Source: Nemertoderma westbladi (Eukaryota > Xenacoelomorpha > Nemertodermatida > Nemertodermatidae). From it: a DNA stretch of 64,000 nucleotides. The notes under the pieces were generated by a model, which saw only the letters and a program-made list of their open reading frames with translations, was not told where the DNA came from and ran no database searches. The DNA lies in contig JAUCBJ010007821.1 in assembly GCA_032718475.1 (NCBI GenBank), positions 81,428-145,427 on the forward strand, read 5' to 3'. Made by a program: the position numbers and the translations under genes. Within the stretch, counting starts at the first letter, position 1; each line of letters begins with the position of its first letter. This document shows, one piece after another, positions 9,724 to 20,313 of the stretch.

Positions 9724-12700
9724 ATGTCTGACACAAAGCAAAACCTGTCAGACAGTCTCCTAGATACAACTATCTGTGATCCAGATAGGAGTGTGGAACG
9801 TGTGAGACCGAAGTTCAACTCACCTCCTACTGTAAGAAAGATCATCCCTCCAGTAGTAATATCAGACCCTAGGCTAGTCCAACACCGTAGGTCTATCATA
9901 GGCACTCGAGCTCAGGTCAAGCGGGACCAAGAAGCAGTGGAACAGCAGCAACACTCGAGCCAAGAACTTATTTCTCAGCGGCCCGACAGCTCCAGTAGCG
10001 CGGATACTGTAGAGCTGACACCCGAGCGTGGAGCTAAGATGGCAGATGCGGTTTATTCGGATCCCCTTCTCATCCTTCCTGCAGCCGTACTCACTAGGGT
10101 ATTGATTGCGGTGGAGGAACACCAGATTGATTGGGCGAGAAGTAAGCGATCGACCAAGGATAGTTATGCGGGATACACAAGGGGAGAACTGAAGTCTATT
10201 GTCGAGTCGCAATGGAACTTCCCCGGACCCGGACTCCCGTTTGACTTATCGGAAGCTGCCTGGGAAGACATACACAGGATGGGAGTGACAAAGGAAACCA
10301 GCGATCCAGCTGTGTGGAAGAGGTCAGCAGCAGGATACGTACAGGGATTCTTCAGCTCTATGGAGCGATTAAAGGAACAACTGTTTCGACAACCCCAAGG
10401 ACCTCAAGAGCAGGGAGAGCTGCTTTATCAAGTTAGAGAAAGAATTCTACGAATCAGACTAATCTTATTGGCCTTTGAGGAGGCTTCAAAAAGAAGACAA
10501 GACACGTCGTTGCAAGTTGCCGTAAAGACTTGGTTTCAGCGGTTAAGTCTCCAAGTTCAAGGAACTGCACAGTGGAAATCTCAGCTGGCTGAGCGCTCAA
10601 CCCATGGAGAATCAACAGATGCTACATTTTCCCAAGTGGAAAGTGAAGCGGCGGCAGAGAAACCGCATGAGAGGGACGCTATTGACATCTATCTGTCAGA
10701 CTATCAACGATTTATAGGTGACGAAGAGTTGAGGAGACGGCTGTCTGGACTTAGCCCTAATAGTGAAGGAGCCAAGCTTGTGTTGGACGCAATCGATGCG
10801 GATATGATAGCTGCGAACCAAGCTAAATTTGATGAAAGGCTCCGCATCGCTAGGGTCCAAGAAGAACAAGTCAAGAAAAAACGTATAGAAGACAGAAAGA
10901 CAGCAGCAGCGGCAATGGCAGCGGCAGAAGCGGAAAGAAAGGCGGCAGAGGCAGCGGCAGAGGCAAAAGCGGCAGCGGCAGAGGCAAAAGCGGCAGCGGC
11001 AGAATCGGAAAGAAAGATAGCAGTGGCAGAAGCAGAACGAAGAGCATCTGAAGAGACCACCCAACTAGAATTGGAAAATATTCAAGAGAATCAAGACTGC
11101 ATAAATAAACAGTTAACAGCTAGTCAAATGCAGATGATGAGTCGATCTACTCCCAAAAGGCAGGGATTTACATCATCTGATGAAGGCGATACCACCGATC
11201 CTGAAGGCGGAGGAAATAGATCTCGTCTAAGTAGGCGTAGAAGAATGTCCCACCGTCAGAAATTGCCTGATTTGCCCCCAGCTGTTAGAAGGCAACTAAC
11301 TAACACAGACTTAGGTAGTACAGAACCCACAGACCAAATAATTAAAATAGAAAGACTCCCTACTATAGTAGATGAGCCTGAAATAATTAGGCCTGTTCTC
11401 GAAGCCACCCCTTCGGTGATAGAGACACCTGTACTCCCAGAACCTATCTCTAAATTCCCCTTGCATAGCACTAAGCTACCTGTGCCTAGCAGAACAGCCC
11501 ATGAGACAGTTCCTGTTCTGGACTCCGAGCGAAATATCAATGATTTGTCGCCCGTTGTCCCCCGTCCACTCGCTACTACGTTGGCGGCTCCCACTTCGGC
11601 GGTCGAGTGGGTGGATGAGAGACGGCGGGGGATGGATCTCCTGCTCGGGCAGATGCAGGAGACTGTTCAGCAGTTCAAGGGCACAGTAAGGGAAAGTAGG
11701 TTAGAGTTGCAAGAAGTGCAGCAAAGTATCGCGTTAGAACGCGATAAATTAGTAAATACACAAAAGGGTATACCACCACCCCCTGTAACAATGTGTCAAC
11801 CTGTTAGGTCTGAAGTATTTCATGCGCAAGGTGTGGAGCCTACACGCATCTATACTGCTAGTGAAGTGGAAACTCCTATAGTAAACACTATTAAGGGTAA
11901 TTATAAACCTGTTGACAATGATATTCCATATAGACTTGATAATAATCCGAGAAATTTATATACCGATAACTCGATATTAAATAACACGATGGCCCAAGAA
12001 AGTTTTACGCGTCAAATGGCTAGAACCGAAGCGCGTCAAGCGGTAAAGGTGGGAGAGATCGTCAAGTTCAATGGAGATGAGATGAAATGGTTACCTTTCA
12101 ATGAATATTACAAAGATAACATACAGAACTCTGTGCTATCTAACGGAGAGAAACTTAGATTCCTCATCGAGTGCTTGGAAGGATCTCCCAAGTTAATGGC
12201 GTTAAAGTTTATTGGACATCCAGATGGATTAAGACAAGTTTGGGATACCCTAAACATCAGGTATGGTAATAGGAATAACATAGCTAGGTATTTGTATGCA
12301 AAATTGGTAGCCCCCCGAAAGTTCATTATCAGCGGGATTATAGAGTTTTCCGACGAGATTCAAGAGATCTGTAGACAATTAGATTGGCTAGGTAAGTCTC
12401 ATGAATATCAGAGTTCTATGGTTATTGGAGCCGTGGCCTCTACTTTACCTAAGGGTGGAGTAGGCACACGCTGGGATAAGAAAGTGTTATATATGATGGA
12501 ACATCAAAGACGAGACCCTACCATGGCTGATCTCATGTCATTCTTAGATGGAGAAGTAAAATTACAGCTCCTAAAGCAGTCCAGAGAGAAGACACCGGAA
12601 AACAAGGTAAGTGAGAAACCCGTTTCTAGGAGAAAAGTAACACCAGTGTGTTATACCGACGACGGCGAAAGCCAGGCTTCTCAAGAAGAAGACAGCGGGA

Positions 12701-13905
12701 AAGACACTGAAAGATCTTATTATGTCAATAAAACGCCTAAAGACATAAGTAAATTCAAGTCTCGAAACAATGACAGGAGAGAACAGTTAAGAAAAACTCT
12801 TCCTACGTCTCCTAAGAGAATTCAGTTAAGAAAGCCCGAAGAAAGAACGAGTGTGCACAATGTTACTCAAAATAAGTTAAGTAATATCAAACCGAAATGT
12901 GCGCTATGTGACGGGACCCACCGTTTGAATGTGTGTGATGAATTCCTAAAGAAATCATTAAAGGATAGACGGGAAGTCATGTGGGATAAGCGGTTGTGTT
13001 ATAATTGCCTCAGACAAGGACACCAACGGCGAACCTGTTACTCCGACGCAAGGTGTGCGAAGTGCGGCGCAAAACATCATCTCTTGTTGCACACTGAATT
13101 CGAACGAAACAGCCCGAGTCAGGTAAGTGATTCCGAACTACATGTCCAATTCAGTGATGTGAACGACACTGACCAAAGTTCTGAGATGGAAGGATTCTAT
13201 ACGGATGAATTCTCCGACGAAGATGAATCCTGTTACATGATAAATACCGCAGTGTATCGAGCGCTTACTTATGAAAAAGACACAGACAGCGACCTCACCC
13301 TAACTACTTCTGACCAACAACCATCTTGGAAGGCACCAACTTCCAATGTAGGAATCCGAGAATTTCCTGTAGTACAGTTAAGGGTCCACGGACCTAAAAG
13401 GAGTTATATAGTGAACGCCCTCCTTGACTCCGGTAGCACAGGAACATTCATCGACAAAGAACTAGCCGAAGACATCTTTGCTGGACAACCCAAGTTCCGA
13501 ACTAAGTTAAACATGTCAGGAATTATGCAGGTTTGGAAATCTACAGTAATAGCGGATTATTATGTAGGTGCGTTGTCCACCCCCCAGGATGAACTAGGAG
13601 AACATAGTATAAGGTCAGTAAAAATGGTGGCGATAAAGAACTTCGCTACCAGCCAAGTAGAACCTTATAACTGGGATGAGGACGATTCCACCCAGCAGCT
13701 TAATATACCTAGATTCAACACAGATTACCCTGGAGTGCAAATACTCATCGGCCAAAATGCGCATGAAGCGCTTGAGACATTGGAGAAACGGCCTGCTCAA
13801 CCGCAACCATTACAAGTCTATGCGGGAAGAACTAGAGTAGGTTGGTACTTTACTGGCCCTTCCCCTTCCCCTTCCCCTTACCAAAAGAACAAGTATATCA
13901 ATTAA
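9724..13905 (+). CDS. BEL-2 Gag-protease polyprotein
   Basis: A 1393-residue frame encoding the capsid precursor and aspartic protease of a BEL/Pao retrotransposon. The first 370 residues are unrecognised. Residues 372-455 form a charged, Ala-rich coiled coil built from AAEAKAAAAEAK-like repeats. A BEL gag domain of the DUF1759 type starts near 772 (VKFNGDEMKWLPFNEYY) and ends near 950. Zinc knuckles follow (CALCDGTHRLNVC from about 1059, then CYNCLRQGHQRRTC, then CAKCGAKHH). The protease motif is LLDSGSTGTFID, with Asp near 1235. The start was chosen because the same ATGTCTGA(C/T)AC context opens BEL-3 gag. The frame ends in a PSPSPSP stretch coded by CCCCTT repeats, where pol continues in the -1 frame. 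Confidence 0.88.
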   Translation: MSDTKQNLSDSLLDTTICDPDRSVERVRPKFNSPPTVRKIIPPVVISDPRLVQHRRSIIGTRAQVKRDQEAVEQQQHSSQELISQRPDSSSSADTVELTPERGAKMADAVYSDPLLILPAAVLTRVLIAVEEHQIDWARSKRSTKDSYAGYTRGELKSIVESQWNFPGPGLPFDLSEAAWEDIHRMGVTKETSDPAVWKRSAAGYVQGFFSSMERLKEQLFRQPQGPQEQGELLYQVRERILRIRLILLAFEEASKRRQDTSLQVAVKTWFQRLSLQVQGTAQWKSQLAERSTHGESTDATFSQVESEAAAEKPHERDAIDIYLSDYQRFIGDEELRRRLSGLSPNSEGAKLVLDAIDADMIAANQAKFDERLRIARVQEEQVKKKRIEDRKTAAAAMAAAEAERKAAEAAAEAKAAAAEAKAAAAESERKIAVAEAERRASEETTQLELENIQENQDCINKQLTASQMQMMSRSTPKRQGFTSSDEGDTTDPEGGGNRSRLSRRRRMSHRQKLPDLPPAVRRQLTNTDLGSTEPTDQIIKIERLPTIVDEPEIIRPVLEATPSVIETPVLPEPISKFPLHSTKLPVPSRTAHETVPVLDSERNINDLSPVVPRPLATTLAAPTSAVEWVDERRRGMDLLLGQMQETVQQFKGTVRESRLELQEVQQSIALERDKLVNTQKGIPPPPVTMCQPVRSEVFHAQGVEPTRIYTASEVETPIVNTIKGNYKPVDNDIPYRLDNNPRNLYTDNSILNNTMAQESFTRQMARTEARQAVKVGEIVKFNGDEMKWLPFNEYYKDNIQNSVLSNGEKLRFLIECLEGSPKLMALKFIGHPDGLRQVWDTLNIRYGNRNNIARYLYAKLVAPRKFIISGIIEFSDEIQEICRQLDWLGKSHEYQSSMVIGAVASTLPKGGVGTRWDKKVLYMMEHQRRDPTMADLMSFLDGEVKLQLLKQSREKTPENKVSEKPVSRRKVTPVCYTDDGESQASQEEDSGKDTERSYYVNKTPKDISKFKSRNNDRREQLRKTLPTSPKRIQLRKPEERTSVHNVTQNKLSNIKPKCALCDGTHRLNVCDEFLKKSLKDRREVMWDKRLCYNCLRQGHQRRTCYSDARCAKCGAKHHLLLHTEFERNSPSQVSDSELHVQFSDVNDTDQSSEMEGFYTDEFSDEDESCYMINTAVYRALTYEKDTDSDLTLTTSDQQPSWKAPTSNVGIREFPVVQLRVHGPKRSYIVNALLDSGSTGTFIDKELAEDIFAGQPKFRTKLNMSGIMQVWKSTVIADYYVGALSTPQDELGEHSIRSVKMVAIKNFATSQVEPYNWDEDDSTQQLNIPRFNTDYPGVQILIGQNAHEALETLEKRPAQPQPLQVYAGRTRVGWYFTGPSPSPSPYQKNKYIN

Positions 13906-14910
13906 GTGAATGGGAAGTGGAGAGCAGTGAAGTTGACGACCCAACTGAGGGAACACCATACTCCTCGGATAATGACGATATCCATCAGCTCTTCGACGAA
14001 GAGAATACAATCGATATCCTTACGGAAAACGAGACTTGGCAAAACCAAGTGAACCTATGTCAAGTCATTCGTCCATCAGGACAAGTCAACTATAACGACG
14101 AACTGAATGACGTAATCGAGAGATATAACGCGAAAACTCGAGATGAACACGCCGTACGATTCTTTACTCAAGAGGCTGTGGAGCCCAATTCCTACGATAA
14201 GGCCCTATCGGTAGAAGAAGAAAGAGCCAAGCAGATCCAGGAGACAACTACACGTTTTCTTAAAGATCAAGGTAGATATGAAATCGGTCTCCCATTCCGA
14301 AAGCGAGAACCGAAATTCATAAACAACCGACCCTTGGCGGAGAAAAGAATTGCTCAACTACATCGACGCCTTACGGCAAATGCTTCAGCTAAAGAAATGT
14401 ATCAGACTCAGTTGAAGAAATTTATTAATAAGGGATATGCGGAGCGAGTACTGGAAGGAACACCCCTAACTGAAAGAACGTACTATTTAACACATCATTA
14501 CGTTCCCAAACCCGGTAAACCTCATGAGGTACGAGTAGTATTCGACGGCTCCGCCCTCTACATGGACCAATCCCTTAATTCCGAGTTGTTACCAGGACCC
14601 AACTTACTCCAATCCTTGTTGGGAATACTCTTAAGATTACGGCAATATTCAATCGCTTTCGCCTCCGATATAGAGGGCATGTTCTTACAAGTCAAGGCGC
14701 TAGATAGGGATCGAGACAGCCTACGATTTCTGTGGTGGCCTGAAGGAGACCTCAACCAGAAACCGGTGGAGTATTGGATGACCATCCAGGCTTTTGGGAT
14801 CATCTCAAGCCCTTCAAGCGCCTGCTCAGTGGTGCGCACCACTGCTGATGACAACCGGGACGCCTTCTCAAAGGAGGTGATTGACAACATCAAACGGGAT
14901 ATATACATAT
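13842..14910 (+). pseudogene. BEL-2 reverse transcriptase, N-terminal part
   Basis: The pol frame overlaps the gag-protease frame by 64 bp at the CCCCTT repeat, in the -1 frame. It encodes the protease-RT linker, then RT (YYLTHHYVPKPGKPHEVRVV, FASDIEGMFLQVKAL with the first catalytic Asp, WMTIQAFGIISSPSSA). Coding ends at IDNIKRDIY, just before the expected FYVDD box, where a short TATATTGGTA repeat and then copia sequence begin. RNase H and integrase are therefore missing from this element, so it cannot transpose alone. Confidence 0.85.
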
Positions 14911-14947
14911 ATTGGTATTACATATATTGGTATATATTGGTATTAAT
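14907..14947. repeat. TATATTGGTA junction repeat
   Basis: Three to four imperfect copies of TATATTGGTAT sit exactly between the BEL-2 RT fragment and the truncated copia element. They may mark repair or slippage at the junction. Confidence 0.6.
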
Positions 14948-16480
14948 GTGAGTGGGACTGCGGCATATTCTCCTTTCAGTAATGGTCGCTGTGAAAGGCA
15001 CAATGCATTATTAAAGGTTACCATGTCCAAGATTGCTGACGATGAACGCAATATTTCACTATCATCATCAGTCATTTTAGATTTTGCGTTATTTGCAAAG
15101 AACTCACTTATGGATTCAGGAGGTTTCTCTCCTTCACAGCGAGTATTTGGCCGCAATCCACAAATACCAAATATCATAGATGCTGAATTACCAGCGCTAA
15201 CTGAGTCGAATGATAAGCAAATACGTGATTTACTGAACTGTTTACATGAAACCAGACAGTCGTATATTGCTGGAGATTCTTCAGAAAGAATTAAAACAGC
15301 ACTTCGTCGAGGAGTTCCATCACCTCCTCCTGTTGTCAAGAATGGTGATAGTGTGTATTATTGGCGTGATGTTGCTGGTATTGAGACTGGATGGAAAGGA
15401 CCAGGAAATGTTTTGGGTAGAGAAGGATCAGTCGTTCTTGTGCAACATGGTTCCCGTGTTATTCGTGTTCATCCAATTCACATTAGATTAAACAAGACGA
15501 AACAGCAGAATAATGCTAAAGAATACGAATCAGATGATGAGGATGATTTGGAATTTCTTAAAGATGTAATCAGTGTACCAAGTGGACAAGTTTCCAATGA
15601 AATTAAAATCCCTATATCCTCCAATATTGGATTATTGCCATTAACAGATGATGTTGATTCGAATAATACAACCATAAATGGCAATGGAAACTTGGATTTA
15701 ATGTATAAAAATACAGTAAAATCATCTTCAATGGTTTCTGAACCAGATGTAGTTGCTGATGAGCCTTTGTACAATAGAGCTACAATTCGCGCACTGAAAC
15801 AACTTGATCAACCTTTAGAACAAACTACATTACCACCAAGGACTAAAAGGCCCCCTGAACGCTATCAGTGCAACAATATTGAAGAAATGATAGTTGCTGA
15901 AAATGCTAACGGAGTTGTTGGTACTCCAAATGTTAAATGTCAAAATGAGGAAGGGTTTTATCACTCTAAACAAAAGGAGCTGCTCTCATGGAAAGAATAT
16001 GATGTTGTTGAAATTGTTTCAATGGAAGAAGTTATAAATAAACCAATTCAAACCAGATGGGTTAATTCTTGGAAATCATTACCAAATGGCCAAGTTGTGG
16101 CAAAATCTCGGCTAGTTGCTAAGGGGTTTCAAGATGGTGAGAAAGAAAATATCATATCTGAATCGCCCACTATTGACAGAGAAATTCTACAGTTGGTTCT
16201 GAGTTTACTTCCAACTATGGGTTATAAACCAACAACAATGGATGTAAAAACAGCCTTCCTTCAAGGTGAACAAATAAAGCGAGATGTATTTCTACACCCA
16301 CCCCCAGAAGTCAGTTTACCAGCTAACACCTGTTGGAAGCTAAAGAAGACAGTATATGGATTAGTCGATGCATCTCGTAATTGGTATAATCATGTCGACC
16401 ATGTAGTAAGAGAGGCAGGTATGTTTCGTAGCAAGGCAGATCCAGCATTGTATTTTATTCACAGAGGTGAAAATCTCTAG
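14948..16480 (+). pseudogene. Copia integrase C-terminus and reverse transcriptase N-terminus
   Basis: Encodes the integrase C-terminal part (NGRCERHNALLK; later GWKGPGNVLGREGSVVLVQHG), a linker, and copia RT (WVNSWKSLPNGQVVAKSRLV, DVKTAFLQGE with the first catalytic Asp, KLKKTVYGLVDASRNWY). An in-frame TAG at 16478-16480 interrupts the RT just before the catalytic VDD. The same frame reopens immediately, so a single substitution explains the break. Confidence 0.85.
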
Positions 16481-17409
16481 GGTCTATTGCTTGTTCACGT
16501 TGATGACTTCTTGTATGCTGGATCAGATTGGTTCAAGATAAATATTATGTCAAAGATTCAAAGCAAATTTACCATTGGAAAAATTACTGAGAATTGTTTT
16601 TCGTTTCTGGGTCTATGTATACAAACTGTTATAGATCAAGGTGATCGTTTTCTAATTGCTGTTTCCCAACAGGACAAATTTACAAAGTTGTGTGATATTC
16701 AATGTTCGGCTAACAGGAATAAATCTGAGTTGCTAACAATAGAAGAAATATCATTGGTAAGATCTCTTCTAGGTAGTCTACAATGGGCTGCGGCATTAAC
16801 TCGCCCAGATCTTTCATTCAGTGTTTCAGCTCTACAATCAGAATTGAAGGATCCTACGGTGGAGATAATTACCAAGGTCAATAAATTGTTGCGAAAAGCC
16901 AAGGCTTTTTCACCAAATTTTATTGACCACCGTCCAATGGATACAATGAAGCCAATTGTCTACACTGATAGCAGCCATGGTAATCTGCAAGATGGAGGTT
17001 CTCAAAGTGGCGCTGTCATAGTATTAGAAGATGAAAAAGGAAAAGTAATCAATGTTGTGAACTGGCGATCTCATCGAATACGTCGTATTGCTAGATCAAC
17101 ATTTGCCGCCGAAACATTGGCATCAGCAGCTGCTATGGATCTTGCACTGTATATGGATTACATTCTCGATGAATTTATGATAAAACGAAATAACTGGTCA
17201 ATACGGTCTGACTGCAAGAGTCTCGTTGATGCTGTGCATAGTTTAACGAATGCTCCATTGGAAAAACGTCTCAAAATCGATCTCGCTTCACTTCGGGAGG
17301 CTATGAAATTATATTGATGGTTTTCGCGTATGTGCCGACAAAGATGCAATTGGCTGATGTACTAACCAAGGAGACATCTGGTTATCAACTATTGAAACTC
17401 TTAGAATGA
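16481..17409 (+). pseudogene. Copia RT C-terminus and RNase H
   Basis: Same frame as the upstream copia ORF after the TAG. LLVHVDDFLYAGSDWF holds the RT catalytic Asp pair. RNase H follows with VYTDSSHGN, FAAETLA and SDCKSLVDAV. A TGA at 17315-17317 and a frame change separate the last segment, YVPTKMQLADVLTKE, the usual copia C-terminus, which ends at 17409. Confidence 0.85.
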
Positions 17410-17636
17410 ATTATTGTATTTGACTTTATTCTTATTAATATTTAAAAACTTTAATACACTTGTCTAGTTAAAAATAAAAAATCATATGAATGTCATAACT
17501 CTATGAAAACTCTATTAGCTAGTTATGTCTACCAGCTGATAACCTTAACAGCTGTTATAGTAAGCACTATTTATGTACGTACTTTCTATGTTATCTTGTC
17601 TTTAGTTGATTGTGTAAAAGGTTAATTGATTGTAGT
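17410..17636. other. AT-rich spacer between copia and BEL integrase
   Basis: No ORF. It contains CAGCTGATAA and ACAGCTGTTAT, which form a weak dyad. It may include the end of the copia element or an LTR remnant; nothing diagnostic was seen. Confidence 0.4.
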
Positions 17637-18635
17637 TTATACCGATATTAAAGAGATCCGGAAGATATTCTGGGTAATCCAACTCAGAAAGATGGTGAAG
17701 GCAGTAGTGGGGCAATGCCAGACCTGCCGACAGACGAAGACGGAGAGGGCCATACAGGAGATGGCGCCATTGCCGACCAACAGGGTGAGGCATCACTACC
17801 CACCGTTCACACACTGTGGCGTGGACATGTTTGGGCCGATTAAAATAAAGGTGATGCGGCATACGGAGAAACGCTACGGCATTATCTTCGTCTGCAATAA
17901 TACGAGGGCAGTGGGGATAGAACTAGCTCAGGATGCACGGCGTCGGCATTTATTAATGCACTGGAGATGTTCGTGATCCGCAGGGGAGGAGCAGTGGAGG
18001 TATTATACTCAGACAACGGGACTAACTTCGTGGGCACGGAAAACGAGTTAGCGGAGGCCCTTAACATTCTGGAGGGTGAAGATGTCAAGGCGGCGATGAG
18101 GAAACACCTAATCAGGTGGGAGAGGAGAACTCCATACGCTCCACATATGCTAGTATGTGTAGAACGACTTGTGGGAAGCTCCAAACGACTAATGACAAAG
18201 CTGATGAACAATCATATGGTCACTGAGGACTTACTGAGGACAGTGCTGGCGAAATGCGAGGGAATTATCAACAGCCGCCCGCTGTATCCCGAAAACGATG
18301 ATCCAGAATCACTGGACGTCCTAACACCAGCACACCTGCTGATGGAGAGACCAGCGACGATTGACATGCAAAACGTGGATCCAGACGATATACATTCGCG
18401 TCAAAGCTGGAGGGTCGCTAAGGTGATAAGTGCAGACTATTGGACAAGGTGGATGCAAGAGTACCTTCCAACACTGCACAAGAGAAGTAAATGGAGGAAT
18501 AACCAGAGGGAGCTAAGGAAAGGTGACTTGATAATCGTTACAGATGATACAATTATCAACAATCACTGGAGGTTGGCTAGGGTGGTGGAAACCTCCCCCG
18601 GCGAAGAGTTAGATCCGTGGAAGTGATGATCGGAG
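17637..18635 (+). pseudogene. BEL/Pao integrase remnant
   Basis: Reads from the end of the integrase zinc domain (CQTC) through the catalytic core to the C-terminal domain. Catalytic residues are visible: Asp in CGVDMFGPIK, Asp in YSDNGTNFVG, and Glu in VERLVGSSKRL. The frame breaks near 17940, between ELAQDA and SAFINALEMF, and again near 18605, where GRVRSVEVMIGGKM is in another frame from the preceding SPGEE. Upstream pol is absent here. Position and composition make it a candidate 3' half of BEL-1 (641-2487), split by 15 kb of insertions. That link is inference. Confidence 0.82.
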
Positions 18636-18644
18636 GGAAGATGG

Positions 18645-19922
18645 CCACTGAAAAGGACAGGAAGCGAAAACGCCCACAGATATCCAGGCAATGTAAATGA
18701 GGCAATCAAAAAGCGTTTCTACGTGGACGATGGACTCACAGGCGAATCTACCGTAAAGAAAGCGGTACTATTGGCGTATAATCTAATAGACTGTCTAAGG
18801 AGAGGAGGATTCAATGCAACCAAATTCCTATCGAACTCGCGACAATTTCTCAACAATATACCAGCAGACAAAGTTGCGAAAGGAATTCTAGATCTGGATT
18901 TGGACGAAATGCCGTTGACAAGGGCATTAGGAGTAAAATGGTGGCCTGAAGAAGACGCGTTCACCATTGCAGTTAAACTTCGGATGGTGATAAACCAAGA
19001 ACAGACAATGAAGCGGACAATTCTCTCCATCATTATGTCCATATACGATCCACTAGGACTCGTTGCTCCCATCGCGTTACAAGGAAAGATCATGTTCCAG
19101 AAATGTTGGATAGACAAACTGGATTGTGATAAACAACTACCACCAGCATTACTAACCGACTGGATAAAGTGGATTTCCCAACTAGAAATCCTTACAGAAT
19201 TGCGGATACCCCGTCTGTATTTCCCGATAATTCCAGATACTCCAATATACGAGTTACATCAATTCTGCAATGCCAGCGAAACTGGTTACGGCACCGTTTT
19301 GTACCTTCGTTGTGTGGGTGGGGAGAGTGAGCCTATTCAAACTAGGCTCGTATATTGTAGAACAAGACCATCACCCATATCTACACAAACGGTACCCAGG
19401 ATGGAGTTATCAGCGGCAGTACTCGCAGTCAAAGCGCACGCCGAGGTGATCAGTGTATTGGAACTCAAAATTGAACGAAACTATTTCGATTCGGACTCAG
19501 AGGTGGTGCTATGTCAACTATCAAACGAGTCAAGATGCTTCATAACCTTTGTAGCGAACCGGATAGAGGAAGTGGGAAGGTTCACCGAGATAAGACAATG
19601 AAGATATGTTCCCACAGAAATGAATCCAACAGACTGTGCAAGCCGCGGATTATTCGCGGAAGAGTTTATAACAAGGATCCACAACTTTTGGTTCTACGGA
19701 CCAGAATTCCTCAGACTCCCAGACAAAGAGTGGCCTTCAGAAATTGTCAACGGCACTCATAAAGGAAAGAAACCAGAGGAGGTGGACGATAAAAAACCTG
19801 ACAAAGAGAAGCAAGTCACGGCGGCATATGCGACAACAGCAACAGATGATGAATATCCCATAGATAAAATCCTGGCTGGAAATCCTGGCTTTCACCACCA
19901 TTATGAAACATCTACAAGCTAA
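18645..19922 (+). pseudogene. BEL-4 RT C-terminus and RNase H (copy 1)
   Basis: Open from the duplication boundary. FYVDDGLTGES (18717-18749) gives an intact catalytic pair, followed by YDPLGLVAP. RNase H motifs are FCNAS (the expected catalytic Asp is Asn here; copy 2 keeps FCDAS), RMELSAAVLA, SDSEVVLCQL and NPTDCASRG. A TGA at 19599-19601 sits where BEL proteins normally have Trp before RYVPTEMNPTD. The same TGA is in copy 2, so the element was already dead when duplicated. The frame ends at 19922. Confidence 0.88.
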
Positions 19923-20313
19923 ACACTTTGCGTCGACTATAATTGATTTGGAAAAGAACATTCAGATGGTTAAGAATAATCCGCTACGGAAGCTATGTCT
20001 GTTTCTTGACCCCCTTGGAGTCATAAGATGCAATACATGTTTCCTATATACGGAACTGGATTACAATGAGAAGTTTCCCATACTGTTACCAAATGAGTCG
20101 CCGATTACAACAGCTGTAGTCAGAGGGGCACATCAGGATATCACCCACCAGGGATTTGACTACACCATGTATAAGGTGCGAAGACGTTTCTAGAATTTCA
20201 AGTTAAGATCTAAAGTGAAACAAGTGATACGCACCTGCGTTAAATGCCAAAGGAAATGGGGTAAAGCGGGCTCACAATTAATGGCCCCGCTACCATGGAA
20301 CAGGAACATGGAA
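19903..20313 (+). pseudogene. BEL-4 integrase zinc-binding domain (copy 1)
   Basis: In another frame from RNase H. LFLDPLGVIRCNT, then AVVRGAHQDITHQG, then TCVKCQRKW supply the His-His-Cys-Cys zinc ligands of a BEL integrase N-terminal domain. A TAG after VRRRF (20191-20193), again where Trp is expected, is shared with copy 2. After MAPLPWNRNME the catalytic core should follow, but the sequence runs straight into the 39-bp repeat array instead. Confidence 0.8.

Larger units (their letters stand above)
14935..17409 (+). mobile_element. Truncated Ty1/copia element
   Basis: Copia-type order integrase then RT then RNase H, which differs from the BEL order around it. The 5' part (LTR, gag, protease, integrase core) is missing, and coding starts inside the integrase at GTAAYSPFSNGRCERHN. 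The coding region ends at 17409 after YVPTKMQLADVLTKE. No flanking LTR was recognised; 17410-17636 is AT-rich and could include part of one. Confidence 0.85.

Noticed and set aside
10696-11064. Minus-strand Cys- or Ser/Ala-rich frames opposite BEL-2 Gag
   Set aside because: They are complements of the Ala/Glu/Lys coiled-coil repeats; the same shadows appear in BEL-3.
16478-16480. Programmed stop read-through in copia RT
   Set aside because: The TAG lies in the middle of RT just ahead of the catalytic VDD and a further stop and frameshift follow, so decay is simpler.
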